Shown piece by piece: positions 5,540 to 12,049 of a stretch of DNA of 12,553 nucleotides (positions are counted from its first letter, which is position 1; every line of letters begins with the position of its first letter). Where the stretch lies: assembly GCF_905212365.1 (NCBI RefSeq), contig NZ_CAJMEH010000064.1, positions 1 through 12,553 of the forward strand, given 5' to 3'. Under the pieces are notes generated by a model, which saw nothing but the letters and a program-made list of their open reading frames with translations, ran no database searches and had not been told where the DNA came from. The DNA is from an uncultured Phascolarctobacterium sp. (lineage in GTDB: Bacteria; Bacillota; Negativicutes; Acidaminococcales; Acidaminococcaceae). The position numbers and the translations under genes are program-made.

Positions 5540-5588
5540 AAGTAAAACGAATGATTTTAATACAAACATCAGGAAAGGCGATTTGTCG

Positions 5589-6458
5589 ATGAACAGATAT
5601 ATAGCTTTGCAAAAAATTATAGAAATGGGCAGCTTTACTAAAGCGGCAGAAGCTCTCGGTTATACGCAATCATCAATCAGTCAAATGATTGCTTCTTTAG
5701 AAAATGAGCTTGCTATCAAGCTGCTTACCCGTTCCCGCACAGGCGTAAGGCTAACGCTGGAAGGCGCAGAATTATATCCCTTCATCGAGCGCAGTATTAT
5801 CAGCTATCGGGCTATGCAGGAAAAAGCAAACGAAATCAAAGGTTTGGAAACGGGAATTATCCGCGTAGGCACAATCACCAGCATTACCTGCCATTGGATG
5901 CCCCAGCTAATCAAAGGATTTAAGAAGCAATATCCTCATGTGCAATTTCTTTTTCACCAAGGGGATTACAGGCTGATTCCGGAATGGATAAAAATCGGCG
6001 CTATTGATTTTGGTTTCATTACGCCTGCCGCCGCTCCTGAATTAAATGCACTGCCTCTCAAAGACGGAGAAATGCTGGCCGTTGTGCCAGCTAAGCATCC
6101 GCTGGCCCAAAGAAAAAGCGTTCCCATAGGCGAACTTACAAAAGAACCCTTCATCCTATTGGAGGAAGGACATTACAGCGAACCGCTGAACGCTTTTCGT
6201 GCGGCAAACTTAAATCCGGATATAAAATACAGGCTTCACGATGATTACGCTATTATGACAATGGTAGAGGCGGGCCTAGGCGTCAGCATCTTAGCTGAGC
6301 TTATGCTGCGCCGCACTAATTTTAATATCGCATACTTGCCTGTAGACCCGCCTATTTACCGCTCTCTGGCTATTGGTTATAAAGATAAAGACAGCCTGCC
6401 GATTGCCAGCAAATATTTCATTAAATATCTGCAGGAGCATATCAGTGAGCTGCCATGA
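5589..6458 (+). CDS. LysR-family transcriptional regulator
   Basis: This protein of about 289 residues has the standard LysR architecture. An N-terminal winged helix-turn-helix (MNRYIALQKIIEMGSF, then TKAAEALGYTQSSISQMIAS, residues about 1-60) is followed by the two-lobed effector-binding domain. The latter starts around IRVGTITSI and contains the typical AVVPAKHPLA stretch. It binds DNA as a tetramer and responds to a small molecule, unknown here. I chose the ATG at 5589, which begins at the conserved helix. A TTG two codons earlier at 5583 is closer to AGGAAAGG (5571-5578) and is an alternative. It is transcribed divergently from the decarboxylase gene, the classic arrangement for a regulator and its target, so it probably controls amine formation. 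Its TGA stop is part of an ATGA, but only a six-codon frame follows. Confidence 0.9.
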   Translation: MNRYIALQKIIEMGSFTKAAEALGYTQSSISQMIASLENELAIKLLTRSRTGVRLTLEGAELYPFIERSIISYRAMQEKANEIKGLETGIIRVGTITSITCHWMPQLIKGFKKQYPHVQFLFHQGDYRLIPEWIKIGAIDFGFITPAAAPELNALPLKDGEMLAVVPAKHPLAQRKSVPIGELTKEPFILLEEGHYSEPLNAFRAANLNPDIKYRLHDDYAIMTMVEAGLGVSILAELMLRRTNFNIAYLPVDPPIYRSLAIGYKDKDSLPIASKYFIKYLQEHISELP

Positions 6459-6584
6459 AAGGGAATTACAGATAAGGAGCTGCGATTTGAAAATTTCATT
6501 TCATAATACCTCCCTCAAATTCAGGGAACAAATCGTCTGCAAAACATCAAAAAATCCCCTGATTTTATCTGCCGGCGTCAAGTC

Positions 6585-6613
6585 TGTACTAATATAAAAA
6601 TGTAGAGTATAAT
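6585..6613 (+). promoter_or_regulatory. promoter of rqcH
   Basis: A perfect TATAAT (6608-6613) is present. The best -35 at a 17-base spacing is the poor TGTACT (6585-6590). The predicted start is near 6620, about 65 bases before the rqcH ATG. The preceding stretch from 6459 holds no convincing gene and no convincing terminator for the LysR gene; TCAGGG (about 6519-6524) and CCCTGA (about 6557-6562) could pair across a wide loop before TTTTAT, but weakly. Confidence 0.5.
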
Positions 6614-6621
6614 AATGAAAT

Positions 6622-6677
6622 AAAGCGATAGATGGAGCCTCCCTCAACGCGGGAGCGCTTTCTGCATCCGAAAGGAG
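6622..6677 (+). promoter_or_regulatory. structured 5' leader of rqcH
   Basis: Starting almost at the predicted transcript end, AAAGCG (6622-6627) and CTCCC (6639-6643) can pair with the continuous strand GGGAGCGCTTT (6651-6661), leaving an 11-base bulge and a 7-base loop. Part of that strand, CTTTC (6658-6662), can instead pair with GAAAG (6670-6674), which covers the start of the ribosome binding site AAAGGAG (6671-6677). These alternatives are seen in sequence; any regulatory use is inference. Confidence 0.35.
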
Positions 6678-6684
6678 CTCATAC

Positions 6685-8424
6685 ATGAATCTGGAAGGAC
6701 TTACTCTCAAGCTGCTCGCCGACCATTTGGACGGCGAGCTTTTGGGCAGCAAGATTTACAAGGTCTTTATGCCCAACCCCCACGCGCTTTTGCTGCTGGT
6801 ACGCCGCAGCCGCGACGCTTCCGCCCTCATGGCCGATATCAGCAGCGGCAGCCCCGCCCTCTACATTCCCGATAAGCTGCCGGAAAATCCCGAAACGCCG
6901 CCCAGCTTCTGCATGCTTTTGCGCAAGCATTTAGAAGAAGGCCGCATTACGAAAATCAGTCAAAGCGGTCTGGACCGCATTATTACTTTAGAAATCGATT
7001 TGCTGGGGCAGTCCAGCCGCATTATTACCAAAAAGCTGATTTTTGAGCTGACGGGCAAAAACGCCAATATCCTGCTGGTGCAGGACGATATAATTATCGA
7101 CAGTCTCAAGCATATCGGCGCGGCTCAAAGCAGCTACCGCGCCGTTTTGCCGGGCAAGCCTTACATCGCGCCCCCGCCCCAGTCCGGCCTGAATATTTTG
7201 ACAGGCGACCCGGCGGCCATCGTCAGCGCCGCCAACAGCCTGCCCAGCGCCAATTTCGCCAAAGCTTTCGTCAGCGCCACCACGGGCGTGGGCAAAGCCA
7301 CCGCAGGCGAACTGCTGGCCGCCGCGGATATTCTGCCGCAAACCGTGCGCCTGGAACCGGCGGAGTGCAAAGCCCTGGCCGCTGCCATAAAAGCACTGCA
7401 AGAGCGCGTCAACGGCGGCAGCTCGCCGGTTTACGCCATCGTCAGCCGCACGAATCAGGTCAAGACTATTTTAACGCTGCCGCCGCAAAGCCTAGAGCCG
7501 GGCGCCAGCGTCAAGGAATTTGCCAATATCAACAACGCCATCAATTACGCCGTCAGCCTGCGCCCCATTCAGCTGCCCCAGCACGAGCAGCTGCAAAAGC
7601 TGGTAAATGCGGAAACGGCCAAGCTCCAAAAAAAGCTGCAGGCCTTGCAGCTGGATTTGGTCCACGCCGACGACGCGGAACAGCAGCGCATCCTGGCTGA
7701 CACGCTGATGGCTAATATTTACCAAATCAAAAAAGGTCAGACCTCCGCCAAGCTATTGAATATTTACGACGGCCAGCCGGTGCAGATTGCTCTGTCACCC
7801 GTGCTGTCGCCTACGGAAAACGCGCAAGCCTATTACAAACGCTACAATAAATTTAAGCGCGCTCAAAGCGAGGTGCGTTTGCAAATCGCCGCCGCAGAAG
7901 ACCTTTTGCAATATCTGGCCAGCCTGGATTCTTCACTGCTGACGGCCACTACCAAAAACGAGATAGAAGAAATCCGTCAGGAAATGCTTGCCGCCGGTCT
8001 GCTCAAGCTGCCGGGCAAAAAGAAATATAAAAATACACTGCAAAAATCTCAGCCGCTGCATCTTAAAATCAGCGACGATACGGATTTGTACATCGGCAAA
8101 AATAATAGACAGAACGATTATGTGACCTTCACCTTAGGCGGGCCGAAGGATTTGTGGTTCCACACCAAGGATATTCCCGGCTCCCATGTGATTATGAAAA
8201 CGGCTCTGCCCCAGCCCAGGCAGGAGGATATCGCTTTGGCGGTGCAGCTGGCCGCCTATTTCAGCAAGGCGCGCGAGGGCAGCAATGTGCCGGTAGACTG
8301 CGTGCAGCGCCGTTATGTGAAAAAGCCTGCGGGCAGCAAGCCAGGCTTCGTCATTTTCACTAATCAAACCACCTATTACGCCACGCCGGACAGCGCCGCG
8401 CTGGCAAAATATACCGGCGAATAA
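6685..8424 (+). CDS. rqcH: ribosome-associated quality control protein RqcH (NFACT family, Rqc2 homologue)
   Basis: RqcH binds 50S subunits carrying stalled nascent chains with peptidyl-tRNA and recruits tRNA-Ala to add C-terminal alanine tails that mark the chain for degradation. Older annotations call this family fibronectin-binding protein A. The 579-residue protein has the NFACT-N domain at the start (MNLEGLTLKLLADHL). It contains the Asp97-Arg98 pair (GLDR) at the position reported to be essential in Bacillus subtilis RqcH. A central helical and coiled-coil part rich in Lys, Gln and Ala (about 295-430) follows. The C-terminal NFACT-R domain (about 456-565) includes DLYIGKNNRQNDYVTF and LWFHTKDIPGSHVIM. 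AAAGGAG precedes the ATG by seven bases. A YbaK-family gene follows 27 bases downstream, probably in the same transcript. Confidence 0.93.
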   Translation: MNLEGLTLKLLADHLDGELLGSKIYKVFMPNPHALLLLVRRSRDASALMADISSGSPALYIPDKLPENPETPPSFCMLLRKHLEEGRITKISQSGLDRIITLEIDLLGQSSRIITKKLIFELTGKNANILLVQDDIIIDSLKHIGAAQSSYRAVLPGKPYIAPPPQSGLNILTGDPAAIVSAANSLPSANFAKAFVSATTGVGKATAGELLAAADILPQTVRLEPAECKALAAAIKALQERVNGGSSPVYAIVSRTNQVKTILTLPPQSLEPGASVKEFANINNAINYAVSLRPIQLPQHEQLQKLVNAETAKLQKKLQALQLDLVHADDAEQQRILADTLMANIYQIKKGQTSAKLLNIYDGQPVQIALSPVLSPTENAQAYYKRYNKFKRAQSEVRLQIAAAEDLLQYLASLDSSLLTATTKNEIEEIRQEMLAAGLLKLPGKKKYKNTLQKSQPLHLKISDDTDLYIGKNNRQNDYVTFTLGGPKDLWFHTKDIPGSHVIMKTALPQPRQEDIALAVQLAAYFSKAREGSNVPVDCVQRRYVKKPAGSKPGFVIFTNQTTYYATPDSAALAKYTGE

Positions 8425-8451
8425 TTTTAAAAAATTCAGGAGGAATCGCTT

Positions 8452-8934
8452 ATGTCCATTGACAAGGTGCGCGCTTATCTGCGCCAATTTAAAGTAGAAG
8501 ACCGCATTATTGAATTTGCCAGCTCCAGCGCTACCGTAGAGCTGGCAGCCCAAGCCGCAGGCTGCGACCCGGCCCGCATTGCCAAAACGCTGTCCTTTAA
8601 GCTCCACGACGGCAGCTGCCTGCTCATCGTAGCCGCAGGCGACGCCAAGGTGGACAACGCCAAGTTCAAGCACTTCTTCGGCTGCAAGGCCAAGATGCTC
8701 AGTGCAGAAGAAGTAGAGCCACTTATCGGCCACGCCGTCGGCGGCGTATGTCCCTTCGCTATTAACGACGGGGTTAAAACTTATTTAGACATTTCCCTCC
8801 AGCGCTTTAGCACCTTCTTCCCCGCCTGCGGCAGCCACAACAGCGCCATCGAGCTGACGCCGGAGGAGCTGGAAAAATATGCCGCCAACTGCCAGGGCTG
8901 GCAGGATTTATGCAAAGGCTGGCAGGAAAATTAA
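8452..8934 (+). CDS. YbaK/EbsC-family aminoacyl-tRNA deacylase
   Basis: This 160-residue protein is a stand-alone YbaK/ProX-type editing domain. These proteins hydrolyse mischarged tRNAs such as Cys-tRNA(Pro) or Ala-tRNA(Pro) in the cytoplasm. Typical features are the AKTLSFK segment with Lys45 at the catalytic lysine position, VDNAKFK (about 67-73), the GGVCPFAI loop (97-104), and LDISL followed by GSHNSAIEL near the C-terminus. Exact tRNA specificity cannot be judged. AGGAGG (8438-8443) lies eight bases before the ATG. The gene is 27 bases after rqcH with no terminator between, so the two are probably co-transcribed and end at the hairpin at 8952-9005. Confidence 0.88.
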   Translation: MSIDKVRAYLRQFKVEDRIIEFASSSATVELAAQAAGCDPARIAKTLSFKLHDGSCLLIVAAGDAKVDNAKFKHFFGCKAKMLSAEEVEPLIGHAVGGVCPFAINDGVKTYLDISLQRFSTFFPACGSHNSAIELTPEELEKYAANCQGWQDLCKGWQEN

Positions 8935-8951
8935 AACGTAAACGCCAAACG

Positions 8952-9005
8952 AAAATCCCCCTGCAAGCAGAACCGCCGCTCTGTCTGCAAGGGGATTTTT
9001 TATTT
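8952..9005. terminator. terminator between the YbaK-family gene and pgi (probably bidirectional)
   Basis: AAAATCCCC (8952-8960) pairs with GGGGATTTT (8991-8999), extended by TGCA/TGCA inside, followed by TTTTTTATTTT on the plus strand. It ends the rqcH transcript. On the minus strand the hairpin is followed by TTTTCGTTT and could also end the pgi transcript. Confidence 0.85.
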
Positions 9006-9055
9006 TACGATTGCGTTTTCATTATGGATTTATAAAGCAAAATTAAAATTACAAT
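9005..9055 (-). pseudogene. diverged duplicate of the pgi C-terminal tail
   Basis: Directly after the pgi TAA the same frame continues for 16 codons to a second TAA. Its last ten codons read LYKSIMKTQS. The authentic pgi end is VYKRIMKAQL, so six of ten residues match and the underlying DNA is alike along about 33 bases. It looks like a remnant of an alternative or earlier gene end, left by tandem duplication or by recombination with a divergent pgi allele. It is not expected to be translated except by stop readthrough. Confidence 0.55.
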
Positions 9056-10489
9056 TTACAGCTGCGCTTTCATAATGCGTTTGTAAACCTCTACGCCGGG
9101 CTGGTCATAAGCGTCCACGTCCGCCAGCTCGCCCTCGTAGGCCACGCTGAGCATCAGGAAGTACATCATCTGCCCCAAATAATATTCGTTAAGCTTGGGC
9201 AGAGTGAACTTGGCGTTATAACGGTTATCGCTGCTCAAGGCCGCTTCGTTGGCCGCCAGCGCCACCTTCAGCGCCTTATTCATATCCAGGCCGTCGTATT
9301 TTTTGAAGAAGGGCACGTCGGCAAAGGGATTATGGATAACTGCTTCCTCCTCTGGGTTGGCAATTTCCAGGAACTGTACCACTTTATTTAAGCGCCCGTC
9401 CTGATGCTGCTGGGTTTGCGCGTGCATATCCGTCGTGCCCACCGCCACGATGGGCGTTCTGCCGTAGTTGACTATTTTGCCGCTACGGTCGTAGCGCTTG
9501 CCCAGGGATTCCGCCAAAAGCTGCACATACCATTCGCTCAAGGATTTCAGGTGCATACTGTAGGGCATAAAGACTTCTATTTCGCGGCCCTTGCGGTAAG
9601 CCATATATTTCAGCAGCGCGTTTAAAAGCGCCGGGTTTTCCTCCAAATTCGCCTGCTGGCAGAAGCGGTCCATTTCCCGCGCGCCGCGCAGGAACTCTTC
9701 AATGTCGCTGCCCAAAGCGGCCATCGTCACCAGTCCGGGATCGGTCATAACGCAAAAGCGCCCGCCGATTCCTTCCTTAATATCAAAGCGCTCCCAGCCG
9801 AAGCGCTGCGCCAGCTGCAAAAGCGGCGCCTGCTCCACAGCGGCGGTCAAATCGGTAACTACCGTGCAATCCAGCGCAATATCCGGGTCTTTTTGGAATA
9901 CGTCGAAGAAATAGGTAAAAGCAGAAATAGTTTCCAGCGTCGTTCCCGATTTGGAAATCGGCACCAGCATCACCTTCAGCTTTTGCCCGCGCTCCGCATG
10001 TCTGGCAGCCAGACGTTCCACCTCGTACACCAAACCGTTGCAGTCCACCGGGTCCAGATTATTACCGGAAAAATAAATGCGCGGCTGGCCCTGCCGCAGC
10101 GTGCTGTTAGTATTCCAAGGGCAGCCGCCGAAAGCGTCGAACAGTACCTTGTTGCCTAAATAGGAGCCGCCCACGCCCAAAAAAACTACTACGTCCTGCT
10201 GCCGCAGGGCTTTGCTGTATTTCAACAGCTTAATAATAGAAGCCTCGGTATTGGGGTTGCCCTCCGCCACATAAGGCATTCTCGTAAAATATACATGCTC
10301 CGGCGTTCCATCCTTGGACAAATGATTTTTCGCAACGCCCTCAGCCCGAATGCTTCTCACCGCGGCATCCGCCCGACTGCCGCATTCGACGATGGCCTGT
10401 GCCACTTCGTCCTGCTGCAGGCGGTTCTCGCCGAACATATTAGTAAAATCAAAGACCAATCCGCTGGGCATGGTAATTTTATATTTCAA
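9056..10489 (-). CDS. pgi: glucose-6-phosphate isomerase
   Basis: The enzyme interconverts glucose 6-phosphate and fructose 6-phosphate in cytoplasmic glycolysis and gluconeogenesis. The 477-residue protein has GVGGSYLG (105-112), the phosphate-binding SIS motif KSGTTLET (180-187), and EGIGGRF (239-245), where the usual Ser/Thr after the Phe is Cys246. It also has the AESLGK segment with Glu327, His356 in DMHAQTQQHQDG, and DQPGVEVYK with Lys470 near the end. The start is a TTG at 10489, preceded at six bases by AGAGGTG. The first in-frame ATG is six codons later (10471) and has no ribosome binding site at a proper distance. The gene has its own promoter at 10538-10566. After its stop lies a second, diverged copy of its last ten codons. 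Confidence 0.93.
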   Translation of the reverse strand: MKYKITMPSGLVFDFTNMFGENRLQQDEVAQAIVECGSRADAAVRSIRAEGVAKNHLSKDGTPEHVYFTRMPYVAEGNPNTEASIIKLLKYSKALRQQDVVVFLGVGGSYLGNKVLFDAFGGCPWNTNSTLRQGQPRIYFSGNNLDPVDCNGLVYEVERLAARHAERGQKLKVMLVPISKSGTTLETISAFTYFFDVFQKDPDIALDCTVVTDLTAAVEQAPLLQLAQRFGWERFDIKEGIGGRFCVMTDPGLVTMAALGSDIEEFLRGAREMDRFCQQANLEENPALLNALLKYMAYRKGREIEVFMPYSMHLKSLSEWYVQLLAESLGKRYDRSGKIVNYGRTPIVAVGTTDMHAQTQQHQDGRLNKVVQFLEIANPEEEAVIHNPFADVPFFKKYDGLDMNKALKVALAANEAALSSDNRYNAKFTLPKLNEYYLGQMMYFLMLSVAYEGELADVDAYDQPGVEVYKRIMKAQL

Positions 10490-10537
10490 ACCCTACACCT
10501 CTACAATCTCTCTCAGAGCTTTTTATTATTAAATATA

Positions 10538-10566
10538 ATTTTAACATAAATTTATTGAATATGCAA
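10538..10566 (-). promoter_or_regulatory. promoter of pgi
   Basis: On the minus strand TTGCAT (10566-10561) and TAAAAT (10543-10538) are 17 bases apart, with an AT-rich spacer. The expected start is near 10531, about 40 bases before the TTG codon. The -35 begins right after the hairpin that ends the upstream helicase transcript. Confidence 0.6.
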
Positions 10567-10569
10567 ATA

Positions 10570-10607
10570 ACTCCTGGAGCTAAAAAGAACTCCAGGAGTA
10601 TTGTTTT
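10570..10607. terminator. terminator of the helicase gene
   Basis: A perfect 10-bp stem, ACTCCTGGAG (10570-10579) with CTCCAGGAGT (10590-10599), encloses a 10-base A-rich loop. It lies 17 bases after the helicase stop on the minus strand, where TTATTTG follows. The plus-strand side is followed by ATTGTTTT. There is no plus-strand gene to end here. Confidence 0.75.
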
Positions 10608-10616
10608 ACTTACTTT

Positions 10617-11870
10617 TTATTTTTTCGGTCCTTGGCGGCGGTTGCTGCCGGTCTTCGGCGCTTTGCGCTTATCGGCCACGGCATTGCGTCCGCGTTTGGG
10701 CCTGGCAGGCTTCTTCGCTTTCGGCGCGGCGCTGCTCACACGGCGCGCCACCGTTTCGCCCTCTAGGTTCTGCCGCTCCAGCAAAATTCCCAGCTTGCTT
10801 TCAATATTGCGCAGCCATTTCACTTCCTCCGGCGTATATAAGGTAATCGCCACGCCGTCGTTGCCCGCGCGTCCCGTGCGGCCGATGCGGTGCACATACC
10901 AATCCACATCGTGAGGAATATCGTAATTGATAACGTGGGTCACGCCCTCTACGTCCAGGCCCCGCGCCGCCAAATCGCTGGCTACCAGAATTTGAATTTT
11001 AGCGTCGCGAAAAGCCTTCATCACCGTCTTGCGCTTAGCGGGCGACATTTCGCCGTGCAGCACGTCCGTATTATAGCCCTGCATCCCCAGCCAATCGCCC
11101 AGCTCCTTCGTGCGCTCCTTGCTCTGGCAAAAAACAATCATCAGATACGGGTTCAGCCTGTCGATGAGCGCCGCCACCGCCCGGTTTTTATATTCGTCGG
11201 TGGTTTTCAAACAAATCTGCTTAATCTTATCCACTGTCGCCTTATCCGGGTTGATGTCGATAAGCGCGCTGTTCTTCGTCAGCTTGCGGCCCAGCTTGCG
11301 CACCTCCTCGGAAAGCGTAGCGCTGCACAGCATGGTCTGGTGCTCCGGCGCAGTCATGGCGATTAAATCCAGCGCGTCGTTCATAAAGCCCTGCTCCAGC
11401 ATCTCGTCTACTTCGTCCAGCACCAAATATTTTACGCCGCCCAAATCCGTATTGCCCTTGCGGATATGGTCCAGCAAACGCCCCGGCGTACCGATTAGCA
11501 CATGGCTGCGGCCCTCCAGCTTATACTTTTGCGTCTCAAAATCACGGCCGCCGGTTACGGCCAAAACCTTGAGCTGGCTTTCGCCCAGCACACGCTTCAG
11601 CTCGGTAGCAATTTGCTGCGCCAGCTCGCGGGTCGGCGTAATCACCAAAGCCTGTGCATAGGGCTTCGCCGCGTCGATTTTTTCTGCCAGCGGCACCAAA
11701 AAGGCCAGCGTTTTGCCAGTGCCAGTTTGCGCGCGGGCGATAACGTCGCGCCCGGCAAACAGCGCCGGAATCGCCTGCTCCTGTACGGGCATAGGCTTTT
11801 TAATGCCCATCTTATTCAATTGCGCCACCGTATGGGCGCACACCTTTAAAGCTGCAAATCCATTAGTCAT
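10617..11870 (-). CDS. DEAD-box-family ATP-dependent RNA helicase
   Basis: The protein unwinds RNA duplexes using ATP, in bacteria mostly in ribosome assembly, RNA decay or cold adaptation. The 417-residue sequence has the complete motif set. The Q-motif region is MGIKKPMPVQEQAIP (21-35). Motif I is AQTGTGKT (47-54), Ia PTRELAQQ (79-86), Ib TPGR (128-131), motif II DEVD (152-155) in place of DEAD, and III SAT (183-185). Later come ARGLDVEGVTHVINYDIP and motif VI HRIGRTGR (327-334). A C-terminal tail of about 40 residues (380-417) is rich in Lys, Arg and Pro and probably binds RNA. AAAGGA precedes the ATG by seven bases. It appears monocistronic. The family has several bacterial subgroups and I cannot assign one, so no symbol is given. 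Confidence 0.94.
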   Translation of the reverse strand: MTNGFAALKVCAHTVAQLNKMGIKKPMPVQEQAIPALFAGRDVIARAQTGTGKTLAFLVPLAEKIDAAKPYAQALVITPTRELAQQIATELKRVLGESQLKVLAVTGGRDFETQKYKLEGRSHVLIGTPGRLLDHIRKGNTDLGGVKYLVLDEVDEMLEQGFMNDALDLIAMTAPEHQTMLCSATLSEEVRKLGRKLTKNSALIDINPDKATVDKIKQICLKTTDEYKNRAVAALIDRLNPYLMIVFCQSKERTKELGDWLGMQGYNTDVLHGEMSPAKRKTVMKAFRDAKIQILVASDLAARGLDVEGVTHVINYDIPHDVDWYVHRIGRTGRAGNDGVAITLYTPEEVKWLRNIESKLGILLERQNLEGETVARRVSSAAPKAKKPARPKRGRNAVADKRKAPKTGSNRRQGPKK

Positions 11871-11903
11871 CTTCTTTTCCTTTATCCTTCGTTAAATGTC
11901 TTC

Positions 11904-11949
11904 ATTATAAGTCCAGCTGCATATAGATAGTGGTTTCTCAAGCATTATA
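11904..11949 (-). promoter_or_regulatory. candidate -10 elements upstream of the helicase gene
   Basis: Two perfect TATAAT boxes are on the minus strand, at 11949-11944 and 11909-11904. Neither has a good -35 at 16-18 bases. They would give leaders of about 65 and 25 bases before the ATG at 11870. Which one is used cannot be told. Confidence 0.4.
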
Positions 11950-11995
11950 TCATATTTTTTTTATCCGTACTAGCAAAAAGGCACGCAAGCTAACA

Positions 11996-12030
11996 AAGCA
12001 GAGCCTGCTTCCCGCAGACTCTGCTTTTTT
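11996..12030. terminator. terminator between the secreted-protein gene and the helicase gene
   Basis: AAGCAGAG (11996-12003) pairs with CTCTGCTT (12019-12026) around a 15-base loop. Six T (12025-12030) follow on the plus strand. On the minus strand it lies about 20 bases after the stop of the gene at 12050 and is followed by TTTGTT. Since that gene reads towards it, it most likely ends that transcript, although the better U-tract is on the other strand. Confidence 0.7.
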
Positions 12031-12049
12031 GTCATTCGCAAATTTAATT

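Noticed and set aside
6622..6661. rqcH leader as a T-box riboswitch
   Set aside because: The conserved T-box antiterminator sequence and specifier stem are absent, and the leader is far too short.
8134..8733. Minus-strand 199-codon open frame across the rqcH/YbaK-family junction
   Set aside because: It is opposite two well-supported genes and two ribosome binding sites and shows no recognisable motif.
11110..11661. Plus-strand 183-codon open frame opposite the helicase
   Set aside because: It is antisense to conserved helicase motifs, with Ser/Leu-rich shadow composition.
10617..11870. DEVD instead of DEAD in helicase motif II as a sign of altered function
   Set aside because: DEVD variants occur in otherwise normal bacterial family members, and all other motifs are intact.
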